Made by a program: the position numbers and the translations under genes. From NCBI GenBank assembly GCA_039619475.1, contig CM077115.1:26921083-26985082 (forward strand): DNA of 64,000 nt, written 5' to 3'. The stretch's first letter is position 1; each line of letters begins with the position of its first letter. Positions 36,863 through 46,636 of this stretch are shown in pieces. A model generated the notes under the pieces. The model ran no database searches and was not told the origin of the DNA. It saw nothing but the letters and a program-made list of their open reading frames with translations. This stretch comes from Icerya purchasi (taxonomy: Eukaryota > Arthropoda > Insecta > Hemiptera > Monophlebidae).

Positions 36863-37265
36863 TGTTACGATATTTTCGTTAATATTCCGGAGGACCAAAT
36901 TATATTTTTCGAATGAATTTTTCAAACCGGTCAATTAATAAATTGTATTTTAATCGAATACGATTGAACGAATAGAAGTCTTAAAAAAGACTGTTTCTAA
37001 AATAATTTCAAAAAGGGTAAAACGAAATAATTACAACGAAATAACGAAATACGAAAAGACGAGACGCTAAAAGCGTATAACGAAGCGACATAACAAAACA
37101 GATGAACGAAAAAACGACTAGCGAAGACGAACAACACGCCAACGAGCGCTGGCCAGTGGTTTATTTTATATTGTTTACATAACGAACATCTGGCTGCGTA
37201 AAATGAAAAATCTAACGAACGAATAATGACAAAATTAATAAATATCGACTTAATATTTATTAACA
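36863..37265 (-). repeat. 3' LTR of the BEL/Pao element
   Basis: 403 bp, TGT...ACA ends, identical to 42638-43040 except at 37154. It contains the last codons and the stop of the polyprotein. Confidence 0.95.
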
Positions 37266-40200
37266 TACTCCCGCCCGATGAGCTTGGGCTCATCATTAAA
37301 CAAACGAACTAATTTGCAGATGGATCTACGCTTGATTCCGGTTTGAGATTTCACATCCGCAACACGAACGTCACCATTTGGATCAGGGTAAGTCGTGACT
37401 ACTACGCCCATGTTCCAGTCACCGGGACGTAATTGATCATCTTTAATTAATACTACATCTCCGACTTGTAGATTATTTTTCCGAGTAAACCATTTGTTAC
37501 GAACTTGTAAGTCATTTAAATAATCCTTTCTCCAATTGTGCCAGAATGAGTTTAACACAGCCCTATGGGATTTCCATAATTCCATTAAATCTATTGATTC
37601 AGGTGGAACAATTGGATCAGAATCCATAGTTTCGGAAATTAAAGGTTTACCGATCAAAAAATGCGAAGGGGTTAAAATCGCTGGACCGTCATCCGTATGA
37701 ACTTTGTATGAAATAGGGCGACTATTCAAAATCGATTCTATTGCGGCAAAGATCGTAGAATAATCTTCATAGGACATAGTTGAATTTTTAGTTGCTCGAT
37801 TCAGATGATACTTTCCTATCCGGACAGCAGCTTCCCAAATGCCTCCATGATGTGGGCTACGAGGTGGTATAAATACCCATTCTATTCCACGGAAACTAGA
37901 AAAATTCAGCGAATCTCCAGTATTCAGATACAATTGATTTTTCGCGCCCACAAAATTTGTAGCGTTGTCAGAATGCACACGAGTAGGTGTGCCTCTTCGT
38001 GCAATAAAACGACTAAAACTATCGAGAAATTTTACACTCGATAAATCCGAAACGATTTCGACATGAACGGCTCGTGTTACTAAACAAATGAAAAAAGCGG
38101 CATAGCATTTTCCAAATTTATAAGAACGATGAGCGATACACTTGGTTGTGAACGGACCACAAAAATCGATGCCTACGAAATCGAACGGCCTCGAATACGA
38201 AATGCGCTCCTTTGGCAGCTGACCCATTACCTGCTCCATAGTGACTCCTTTAAAGCGGGTGCATATCACACACTGAAATAGGATTTTCTTTACAGTTTTG
38301 TTTAATCCATCAGTTACCCAGAAACGCGACTTTATGAAATTAACGACGAATGTACGAGTAGCATGAAAATAAGTTTCATGTATAAATCGAACGTATAATT
38401 TAAAAATGTGACTTTTTGACGAAAGGATAATCGGATGTTTTACGTTGACGGAAAAATCGGAACGCATTAACCGACCGCCTACACGTAGAATATTATTTTC
38501 GTCCAAAAAGGGACATAACCGTTTCAACGAGCTGTTTTTGACTAGATTGCCAAATACTTTTAATGAATGAATTTCCGTTGCGAAGGATATTAATTGAGAA
38601 TTACGAACGAGCGAGACGAACGCCTGCTTTCTTTCAGCAACTGACAATATACTTGACTTAATTCGTTGGTCAGGCGCTACTTTACAATTCGAATAAAATC
38701 TTAATAAATAACCGATAACGTTCAAAACTTTCGAGTACGAAGAAAAATTTTCGAAACATAAAGTTGGCTTATTAACGTTAACTGTATTAGTGCACACTTG
38801 GTTAATTCGATATTCGGGCAATCGATAGACTTCTGTTTTAGTATTTAATTTAAGTGCATCAAAATCACTATGATTTTTAATAAAACTAGGTCCTTGTAGC
38901 CACAAGACGTTATTTAAAAATTTAGACGAAGAAATTCCTCTTGTACCTAAATCAGCAGGGTTTTCGCGTGTATTCACATAAAACCAACGGTCTACTGAAA
39001 CTAATTTCGAAATGCTGGAAACACGATTTGCTACGAATTGGTTCCATCTTTCGAGCGGGTGGTTCAACCAGTTCAATACGACAGTAGAATCAGAGAATAA
39101 AAAAATATTACTCGAATTAATTTTTAAACTACGCGAAACTCGAACTATTAATTTTGATAATAATAATGCGCTTTGCAGTTCGAGACGAGGTATAGTTATT
39201 TGCTTAATCGGAGCAACACGAGTTTTAGCGCAAATTAGCTTGGAAGATGATTTGTGCGAATCGCCAAATCTAACGAGGAAAATTGCAGCACAGTATGCCT
39301 TTTCGCTGGCATCACAGAACCCAATCAAACGATCTTTACATTTACTAAGAGATGAAAAGGTGCGTGCAATTTTAAAATCTCTCAAATGAGCTAATTCATT
39401 ATAATACGAACGAAACCTTTGACTAAACTGTTCTGGAATTGGTTCGTCCCAATTTAGTCCGAGTCTCCACAAATCTTGAAGGAAAATTTTCGAACTAACG
39501 GTAACTGGTGACGCCAAACCTAACGGATCAAAAATGCGACTTATTTCACTTAATAAAATTCTTTTGGTAATAACATCAGGTAATGTATTTAAGTTTATCC
39601 TTATCTGAAATACATCATCCAGAGGGTTCCAAGTCAATCCTAAAACGTGTATGCTGTTTTCAGAAAATTCAAAGTTCTGTGTGGTTTCAACGAGCGAAGG
39701 TTTCAACGAATTTAAAAATATTGCAGAATTGCTCATGTATTTACGAAGAAAAAAATGAGCACTCTCCAGAGTAGCATGTATAGATTTTTGTAGATGCATT
39801 ACCGAATCCAAATTATCTCCTCCCGTTAGAAGATCGTCCATATAAAAATCTTCTTTTAAGGCTCGTGAAGCATCAGGATCTGATTCTCGGATATCCTCGC
39901 TTAATATGCTTAAACACTGTTGCGCTAAGAACGAGGCAGACGCAGTTCCGTATGTCACTGTAGTTAATCGAAACTCTTGTATGGGTTCTTTAGTCGATTC
40001 TCGCCAAACGATTCTTTGCAAGTCGCGATCTTCTGGATGTATGAGAACCTGACGATACATTTTCTCTATATCGGCTACGAAGGCGAATTTATGAAAACGA
40101 AATTTAATAAGTAGATCGAATAAATCGGATTGAATTTTCGGACCTGTAGCAAGCAAGTCATTTAATGAAAGTCCTGAGTCTGATTTTCTGGACGCATTAA

Positions 40201-42475
40201 ACACAACACGAAGTTTTGTGGTCGTACTAGATGGACGAAGTACCTCACGATGTGGAATATAATATGTCATTTTACAATTATCGAGTATAGGTTTAACAGG
40301 TTCCATATGACCTAATTCTAAGTATTCTCGCATAAATTGTATATACTCAATTTTAATTTCTGGTTTCAACGATTTTTCAAAACGGATTAACGAACGAATA
40401 GCGTGATTACGAGAATTAGATAATTTTTTACGATCATTTTTTAAAGGTAACCGAACGATAAAACGACCATCGGTTGATCGCGAAAACGTTGTTTTAAAAT
40501 GTTCTATACACATATCGTGCTCGGGGTTTATTTCCTTTTGTGGATTAACTTCTTCGATTTCCCAAAACTTAGTAATTTGTAAATCGATTAATTTTGTAGA
40601 TATGTGACAAAATAACGGAAAGCTCGATTTAAATTTTTCACAACCGGAAATTATCCATCCAAAATGAGTATTGCGAATAAAAAGATCGTCGAATGATTTT
40701 CTCTCGTCGAGAATACATTTTTCGAAATATTCTGCTCCTATCAAGATATCGATATTATTATGGCTGAGCGATTCGTCCGCCATACGTAGGTCTTTAAATT
40801 TATTAGCCGTTTCACGAATAACGTTTGTGGGTGATTTATACGATATAAAGGGAACGATATCTGGTTCTATGCGAATTTCAAATTTCGAAAATCGAGAGCG
40901 AATATTAAAGAAACTAGATTTGTTGCAATCGATAATGTCTGAAGTTATACCTACTATAGACGTTTCACTCGAGTTGTGAAAACACGGTAAATTGTTTTTT
41001 CGAACGAATTTTTCGGTAACTAGCGTAACCTGCGAAGCAGAGTCAAGAAGTGCTCTTGCTAATACGTAACGATTATTTCGGACCTTAACTTTTAAAACTG
41101 CCGTTGGTAATATTACCAGATTATTTGTTGAAACTTGTTGGCAAGTTTTATTAGAGGAACCGACTAATTCAAATGATTTCTGTGAATTTGGATTACTCTC
41201 GACTGTTGAAGGATTTTCAATTTTAAAACATTCCGCCGAATTGTTTTTGAGATGCGATTTAAAATTGTTGCGGTGTAACATTGTATTATGATTTTGATTA
41301 CAATTTGTGCATTTTCGATTTCTGCACTCGGAAACGCGATGATCTTTCGCAAAACATAAAATGCATAGACGATTAGTTTTTACGATATCATAACGTTCAA
41401 TCGGAGTTCGTTTAATAAATTCTGGACATCTCCAAAGTGGATGTAAGTTTTTACAAATTACGCACATGGCTGTGGAAGACGCTACGAACGTCGATTTATT
41501 TTTTGAATAACTACTAAACGACTGCGTTTTCTCGGTTTTTTTAGAGACATCATTGCAACGAAAGTGCTGACTTTCAATCGCTTGAACTCGAGTTTCAAGG
41601 AACTTTTTGATTTCCTCATACGTAGGATACTTAGTATTATCCGTTAAAGACTTTACCCAGTCGCGACGTGTTTCGTCGTCCAATTTCATCGATATCAAAA
41701 ATGAAATCCAAGATTGCCAATTGTCGCGACCTTCATTCGCGACTTTCAAGCCTCGAAGTGTTACATTTATACAGTCTAATAATTCCTGAATGTCAGAGTC
41801 GTTTTTGACGCGGCGCAAATGAAAAAGATCGAGAAAATGCGATTCGATTATCGCTCGTTTATTTTCGTAACGATTTAAAACAGTCGACCAAGCTTCGCCG
41901 AAAGAATGATCGTTAATTTCGAAATCTCGAACTATCGGAGCTGCTTTATCTTTTAGAGCTTGTTTTAAAAAATATAATTTTTTGACATTAGGTATGTCAG
42001 GATTATCAACGACAAGATTCGAAAATAAATTTTTCCAATTTAAAAAATCGCGAGGGTTGCCGTTAAATTCGGGTATATCAATTTTAGGAAGCCTCGGCTG
42101 AGCCGAAACATTACGATGAACAATCGATGTGGAATTTAATATCGAATCTCTATCGTTTTGCGTTGAGAACTTATCTTTAGCGACTGCGATCGCGGTTTTA
42201 ATCGAATTCAGTGTAGATACTAATTCTTCACATTCTTTAAAAAGAGCGTTTTCAAGCTGTTCTTCATTTTCTGGATTTGATTCGACAGCTAATTCGAGAA
42301 TTTGTTTGGAAATCTCTTCAAATTGCGCATGATAAGTTTTAAATGATTCGAATTCGTTCTCAGCTTTTACTACGACCGTGCTAATTGAAGTTTCTTTTAA
42401 GAAATCTAAAATACGAGCTCGAATTGATGCTAGTTGCTTTTTTATATAGCGACGGTTTCTTTCTAACTTATCCAT
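37250..42475 (-). CDS. BEL/Pao Gag-Pol polyprotein (1741 residues)
   Basis: The start is the ATG at 42475 (MDKLERNRRY). The frame is open further upstream into the 5' LTR, but this methionine opens the typical coiled N-terminal Gag region. Order: Gag-like DUF1759 region (LPKIDIPEFNGNPRDFLNW), zinc knuckles at ~337-395 (CVIC...C, then CILCFAKDHRVSEC), aspartic protease ALLDSASQ at ~475, RT with LRVVFNASRK at ~756 and YMDD at ~878, and RNase H with FCDASE at ~1053 and FSDST at ~1130. The integrase HH-CC region (~1365-1405) comes next, with catalytic D (GIDFCGPF ~1433), D (HSDNATNF ~1500) and E (GGIWEAAVR ~1545). It closes with a BEL-type C-terminal domain (VGDVVLIKDDQLRPGDWNMG) and the stop inside the 3' LTR. 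The protease has DSA where DSG or DTG is usual; DSA is common in this family. No stop or frameshift interrupts it. Confidence 0.96.
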   Translation of the reverse strand: MDKLERNRRYIKKQLASIRARILDFLKETSISTVVVKAENEFESFKTYHAQFEEISKQILELAVESNPENEEQLENALFKECEELVSTLNSIKTAIAVAKDKFSTQNDRDSILNSTSIVHRNVSAQPRLPKIDIPEFNGNPRDFLNWKNLFSNLVVDNPDIPNVKKLYFLKQALKDKAAPIVRDFEINDHSFGEAWSTVLNRYENKRAIIESHFLDLFHLRRVKNDSDIQELLDCINVTLRGLKVANEGRDNWQSWISFLISMKLDDETRRDWVKSLTDNTKYPTYEEIKKFLETRVQAIESQHFRCNDVSKKTEKTQSFSSYSKNKSTFVASSTAMCVICKNLHPLWRCPEFIKRTPIERYDIVKTNRLCILCFAKDHRVSECRNRKCTNCNQNHNTMLHRNNFKSHLKNNSAECFKIENPSTVESNPNSQKSFELVGSSNKTCQQVSTNNLVILPTAVLKVKVRNNRYVLARALLDSASQVTLVTEKFVRKNNLPCFHNSSETSIVGITSDIIDCNKSSFFNIRSRFSKFEIRIEPDIVPFISYKSPTNVIRETANKFKDLRMADESLSHNNIDILIGAEYFEKCILDERKSFDDLFIRNTHFGWIISGCEKFKSSFPLFCHISTKLIDLQITKFWEIEEVNPQKEINPEHDMCIEHFKTTFSRSTDGRFIVRLPLKNDRKKLSNSRNHAIRSLIRFEKSLKPEIKIEYIQFMREYLELGHMEPVKPILDNCKMTYYIPHREVLRPSSTTTKLRVVFNASRKSDSGLSLNDLLATGPKIQSDLFDLLIKFRFHKFAFVADIEKMYRQVLIHPEDRDLQRIVWRESTKEPIQEFRLTTVTYGTASASFLAQQCLSILSEDIRESDPDASRALKEDFYMDDLLTGGDNLDSVMHLQKSIHATLESAHFFLRKYMSNSAIFLNSLKPSLVETTQNFEFSENSIHVLGLTWNPLDDVFQIRINLNTLPDVITKRILLSEISRIFDPLGLASPVTVSSKIFLQDLWRLGLNWDEPIPEQFSQRFRSYYNELAHLRDFKIARTFSSLSKCKDRLIGFCDASEKAYCAAIFLVRFGDSHKSSSKLICAKTRVAPIKQITIPRLELQSALLLSKLIVRVSRSLKINSSNIFLFSDSTVVLNWLNHPLERWNQFVANRVSSISKLVSVDRWFYVNTRENPADLGTRGISSSKFLNNVLWLQGPSFIKNHSDFDALKLNTKTEVYRLPEYRINQVCTNTVNVNKPTLCFENFSSYSKVLNVIGYLLRFYSNCKVAPDQRIKSSILSVAERKQAFVSLVRNSQLISFATEIHSLKVFGNLVKNSSLKRLCPFLDENNILRVGGRLMRSDFSVNVKHPIILSSKSHIFKLYVRFIHETYFHATRTFVVNFIKSRFWVTDGLNKTVKKILFQCVICTRFKGVTMEQVMGQLPKERISYSRPFDFVGIDFCGPFTTKCIAHRSYKFGKCYAAFFICLVTRAVHVEIVSDLSSVKFLDSFSRFIARRGTPTRVHSDNATNFVGAKNQLYLNTGDSLNFSSFRGIEWVFIPPRSPHHGGIWEAAVRIGKYHLNRATKNSTMSYEDYSTIFAAIESILNSRPISYKVHTDDGPAILTPSHFLIGKPLISETMDSDPIVPPESIDLMELWKSHRAVLNSFWHNWRKDYLNDLQVRNKWFTRKNNLQVGDVVLIKDDQLRPGDWNMGVVVTTYPDPNGDVRVADVKSQTGIKRRSICKLVRLFNDEPKLIGREYVNKY
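37266..37281 (-). promoter_or_regulatory. Polypurine tract
   Basis: The minus strand reads CGGGCGGGAGTA immediately before the 3' LTR, a G-rich tract suited to priming plus-strand DNA synthesis. Confidence 0.7.
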
Positions 42476-42611
42476 TTCAATCGAACGATAATATGCGAAA
42501 AATCTTAATGACCGGAATGGACAACGAATACGAAACGACTTTAGTTTAAATAAATTTTTTAATCGTATATAAATTGGAACGGACTTACTTAATTTTACGA
42601 TTTTGTTCGAC

Positions 42612-42634
42612 GGTATCCGGCTCGGGAAGGACCA
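42612..42634 (-). promoter_or_regulatory. Primer-binding site, tRNA-Tyr-like
   Basis: Three bases after the 5' LTR the minus strand reads TGGTCCTTCCCGAGCCGGAT. Its complement ends in CCA and resembles the 3' end of metazoan tRNA-Tyr, apart from two extra bases in the middle. The comparison is from memory, so the tRNA identity is tentative. Confidence 0.55.
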
Positions 42635-42637
42635 AAA

Positions 42638-43040
42638 TGTTACGATATTTTCGTTAATATTCCGGAGGACCAAATTATATTTTTCGAATGAATTTTTCAA
42701 ACCGGTCAATTAATAAATTGTATTTTAATCGAATACGATTGAACGAATAGAAGTCTTAAAAAAGACTGTTTCTAAAATAATTTCAAAAAGGGTAAAACGA
42801 AATAATTACAACGAAATAACGAAATACGAAAAGACGAGACGCTAAAAGCGTATAACGAAGCGACATAACAAAACAGATGAACGAAAAAACGACTAGCGAA
42901 GACGAACAACACGCCAACGAGCGCTGGCTAGTGGTTTATTTTATATTGTTTACATAACGAACATCTGGCTGCGTAAAATGAAAAATCTAACGAACGAATA
43001 ATGACAAAATTAATAAATATCGACTTAATATTTATTAACA
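42638..43040 (-). repeat. 5' LTR of the BEL/Pao element
   Basis: 403-bp twin of 36863-37265. It should contain the element's promoter, although no single core promoter motif stands out. Confidence 0.95.
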
Positions 43041-43205
43041 CTGAGATTTCGAAGTTCTTTAAATACCACACTAGAATCCAAGTAAGGTATGCAAGTGTTA
43101 TTATGTTTAACACCCTTCCCTCCGAAACAAAGTATCTATTAATGAATTTCAAACGGCGACATAAATAATTTAAATATTTTTTAAAGTAGGTTCGAATTTT
43201 CATCG
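43041..43205 (+). pseudogene. Family C LINE ORF2 C-terminus, right of the BEL insertion
   Basis: Starts with the second CTGAG duplication. From 43086 it reads RYASVIMFNTLPSETKYLLM, then NFKRRHK and FKYFLK with two internal stops, and VRIFIAFH. This is the loosely conserved end of a CR1/Jockey-group ORF2 and completes the remnant broken at 36862. Confidence 0.6.
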
Positions 43206-43795
43206 CTTTTCATTAATTTTAATTTATCGTTTAAAGATAACTTTATTTCATTTCTCAATACCGCAATAGAGAGCCTTATCATTATTATTTTAATTATTGT
43301 TGAGTTAATTTCATGGACACGTCTTTAGAATATGATATGTACCACCTTGTAGGACATGTATAATGTATTTTCGTATCGCTTATTACAGAGCAATTTTCAT
43401 TTTGTTTATTTCCATTTCACTATTTTTTTAAATATTTTTATCTTACTTTTTAAATTATGATTTCTATGAATGCAATTAATCTATATTAGTATTTTCTAGG
43501 CTTCAAGATTTTTCGTATAGATAAGATTGATTTCATATGCATGCATATTATTTTCGTAGTTCCTACAAATTGAAGTATTATTCGCGTATACATGTAACTG
43601 CAATTTTTGTTTTTGTTTTTTATTTATTTTATATTACTTTTGGCGATTATTTAATTTCACTTCGTTATTTTATATATAATTTTGATATTAATATTCCTTT
43701 TCGAACGACTGTTTAATTTAATTTTGTTTCTGCTTTGTTTTTTACGTAAATTATAATTCCAATATTTTTTTGTAACTTTTGTATTAAAACTATCT
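43206..43795. other. Unassigned AT-rich DNA
   Basis: Very AT-rich with no recognisable frame or terminus; possibly the 3' UTR of the family C remnant. Confidence 0.35.
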
Positions 43796-43799
43796 CTTG

Positions 43800-45180
43800 G
43801 CCATTTTTTAAATCTATGAGAAGGGCGTATCTTGAGAAAAAGAGGAACAAAATGATTTGCAAGAATTCTTCTTGGCAGATTTTAAAATGTATCGAGCTTT
43901 TGCGTTTGCTTCTTTGTGAGTTAAAAAGTTAGACATTGAGGAACAAGAACGAACGGCTTTAAAGGTGGCGGTACTTCTCCGAAAAGCAACTTTACACTCT
44001 TCATTCCACCAAAGAAAAGAGGCATAAGGAAAAGAACGACCGTATGTAAAAGAAATAGGAGGGGAGGAAGCAGAAAGAGCAGAATATAGAGATTGAGTGA
44101 AGAAATTGTATTGGGATAGCGGGTCGGGTATATCTTGAATAAGAGGGAGGGAAGAAGCCAACAAAGATGAGCGTGAAGGGGCCTTTGAGAGTTAGAAGAA
44201 TCGAGACATGATCACTACCAAAAGTGCCGTCGAAAGTTCTCCAGGAGCTTACAAAACCAAGATTTGGAGATGAAAACGAGCGATCGATTACACTGGAGGA
44301 AGATGGATGATTGAAGAAAGTAGGGAAACGATCATTAAGGAAAAAAAGATTATGGTTCAAAGTGAGATTTTCCAGAATCACACCATTAAGATTGCGCCCT
44401 GCACAGCCCTAAAGAGGGGAGTGCGCAATCCAGTTCTCACCAATAATAAACTGATCTGAAAGGAATGAGGGAAAAGGAAGACTAGAGAGGCTGGAGTTGG
44501 GGGGATGTACACACAAGCAATATGTATGGGACTCGGAAAAAGATTTTCAAGTGATACATGAATCATACTAGGGAGGTTACGAAGGGACGGAGGAGGAAGC
44601 GGAATATTTAATTAGAATCGTGACACCACCATACCCATCCACACGTTCAGATCGAACTAGAGAATAACTTTTGAAATGTAGAGATGAGGAGGATTTAAGC
44701 AAAGTTTCAGATAACAGCGCTGCATGGATATTGTAGAAGTCTAATAAACACTCTACACTTAGTTTATTAACTTATAAGCTGCGGCAATTCCATTGCAGGA
44801 TGTTTAAGGCGCAAGACCGCAACATGATAGTTAGAGGAAGAAGAAAAGGAACTAAGTGGATGAGAAAGAGAAATGGAAGAAGGCAGAGCTGGATTTAAGG
44901 TAAAAGAAAAGAATGTAAAGGTAATAGGAAAGGTGTGATAAAAAAGAGGAGATCGATTGTAGACGATCTTCCAACTTAAAGGAGAAGTTGGTAAAAGAAG
45001 ATCGAGTAGTCGAGAGAAAACCTGCCTGAGACCGGATGCAGACAAAATTGTAGATACCTCGCCATTAGGGGTACCGTCAGTGTTAAAAAGGAGATGGGAG
45101 AAATACCTGCACGAACTGGGTTGACGGCCAGTTTGTGGGCTTCCTTTCGTCGTAATGAAATTCCCATATAACATAAAAGG
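43800..45180 (-). pseudogene. Family A LINE ORF2 N-terminal part: endonuclease and linker
   Basis: Frames overlapping on the minus strand give an apurinic-type endonuclease: HIACVYIPPT near 44530, DRSFSSPNLGFVSSWRTFDG near 44280-44230, and the diagnostic GSDHVSILLTL near 44215-44185. The linker towards the RT reads WWNEECKVAFRRSTATFKAV near 44020-43960 with HKEANAKARYILKSAKK after it. The endonuclease nicks the target DNA. At least three shifts break the frame. Sequence stops matching a LINE near 43800, just before the RT, so this copy is truncated at its 3' side by deletion or a later event. Confidence 0.78.
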
Positions 45181-45189
45181 AAAAGTGAA

Positions 45190-46395
45190 TTAATATTAAC
45201 ACTGCAGAAATTATTTAGTTCATAAATCCTGACCGAACCGTTATCCTTGGCATACCGGAGGCAAGAGAAAAACAGAGAGTTAAGGACTGTAAATGAAGAA
45301 TGGAATGCAACATGAGGAGCAGGGTCAAAAGAGAAAAATGAAAGAAATTACCTCATTAAAATGAACGTGACTGGGTAGGAACGCTGAAAGATTATCAAGG
45401 AACGTGGAGGAAGACGTTATGTTAAAAGCATCGAGGAGTTCCATGATTGCTGCGGAAAGATTGGAGACGACAACAGAAAAATAGTTATGAGAGGAACTAG
45501 GAGAAAGACTAAGAAGAACAGAAAAGGGGCTGGAAAATGTAGAGCGATTGGATTGGGAAGAATCGCGATGATTCAGAGCGCAAACATTTGATGAGAAACG
45601 ATAGTAAAAGGAAGGGAAGATGGGAAATTGAGGAGAAGGCTTTGAATGAGATTTGGGTTTAGAGGTTTTATGGAAGGTGGAGGATTTAGGAGGTCAAAGA
45701 GAGGGAAATTTATAACTTTTAGGGGAGGCGCTTAGAGAGGAACTTGGGGCTGCGACGCGATTAGCATAGGAGAAGACTTGAAAGACAGAACTGGAGGATT
45801 TAAGTTTAGTGGCTTCGTGAAAAGACATGTTCTCGAAAGCCATGATTCTTTTTATGTCATTCTACCTCTGCCATTCGGAACAGACTCGATCAGAAGAGCT
45901 GTGACTACTTTTGCAGTTGCGGCAAAAAGGGAACCTGGAGATTCATACTTTCAGAGGAAGGATGCTTGGAGGCACAACGGGAACATAAAGGATGAGAGCT
46001 GCGACAATGACGTGCAATATGCCGAAAAGAAAACATTTGGAGTATTGGCTGGGAGAACGGATACTTGGGGAAACTGAAAAACGAAGTTTATATATATATA
46101 CAAACTCAGGAAAAAAGTATTTTGCAAATTTTAGCCCGACACTTCTGGTGAAAATTTTGGATCCATCGCAAGAGCGAAGAATGCAACGAACGAATACAAT
46201 AGGGATAGAAGATTCAAGATCTTCTTTGATTTTCTCAACAGAGAAAGAAATATGAACTTCAGAAATAACACAAATTCTATATAGAGTATTATGGGAGATG
46301 AAAGCATTGAAATTGTAGGAATTGAAGAAGAAGCGATTGTTAAGAAAGTTGTTGACGGCAGAAATGGAGGGGAAGACAACAGAGCTACACCCTCT
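45190..46395 (-). pseudogene. Family A LINE ORF1 (Gag-like, zinc-knuckle protein), decayed
   Basis: Minus-strand pieces near 46380-46100 are followed by a cysteine/histidine cluster at 46040-45880. It reads GHIARHC, PLCSRCASKHPSSE, then FCRNCKSSHSSSDRVCSEW, the double or triple CCHC knuckles of R1/I-group ORF1 proteins that bind element RNA. IKRIMAFENMSFHEATKL follows near 45860-45800, a stretch commonly found after the knuckles. A 1-bp shift splits the first knuckle (its CF..FG half is in another frame). A low-complexity serine/proline-rich tail leads to the endonuclease region at 45180. Confidence 0.72.
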
Positions 46396-46422
46396 ACCCT
46401 ACATGTGTCGCGTGTTCCTTTA

Positions 46423-46555
46423 CCCCAATTTTGCCCGTTTCTTCAATTACGTCGGCAGAGATCCCATCGTGTCTAACTGCTTTATCCTTTTTTAAATGTC
46501 TAGTAGCATCTTCAACTTCATTTTTCAATATTATGGGTTCAGGTTCCTACAGAAA
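46423..46555 (-). pseudogene. Short RTE-type RT fragment
   Basis: The minus strand reads EPIILKNEVEDATRHLKKDK, then AVRHDGISADVIEETGKIG, the RT entry motif of RTE elements (normally APG.DGIP.E). No other RTE sequence is adjacent. Confidence 0.6.
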
Positions 46556-46636
46556 ACAAGAAAAAAAAGGGGGGATTCCTCCGGCAGATCTAATATTAAA
46601 AATTAGTAAAATTCTGCCTGAAAATGGAAGTGTTAT

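Larger units (their letters stand above)
36863..43040 (-). mobile_element. Complete BEL/Pao LTR retrotransposon
   Basis: 6178 bp in all. Two 403-bp LTRs start TGTTACGATA and end ATTTATTAACA, flanked by the 5-bp duplication CTGAG. The LTRs differ at one position (C at 37154, T at 42929), so insertion was recent. A single uninterrupted polyprotein fills the internal region, with a primer-binding site next to the 5' LTR (right end) and a purine-rich tract next to the 3' LTR (left end). No envelope-like frame is present. Everything needed for autonomous retrotransposition appears intact by eye. Confidence 0.96.

Noticed and set aside
39012..39389. Plus-strand frames inside the BEL element
   Set aside because: They are shadows of the polyprotein, without their own motifs.
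37250..42709. The longer 1819-codon version of the BEL frame
   Set aside because: The first 78 codons lie in the 5' LTR, primer-binding site and leader; the ATG at 42475 is a better start.
36863..43040. Endogenous retrovirus with envelope
   Set aside because: No envelope-like frame exists between the integrase and the 3' LTR, and the domains are those of a BEL/Pao retrotransposon.
44767..45174. Serine/proline-rich frames as independent genes
   Set aside because: They lie in order between LINE ORF1 and the endonuclease and are parts of the same decayed element.
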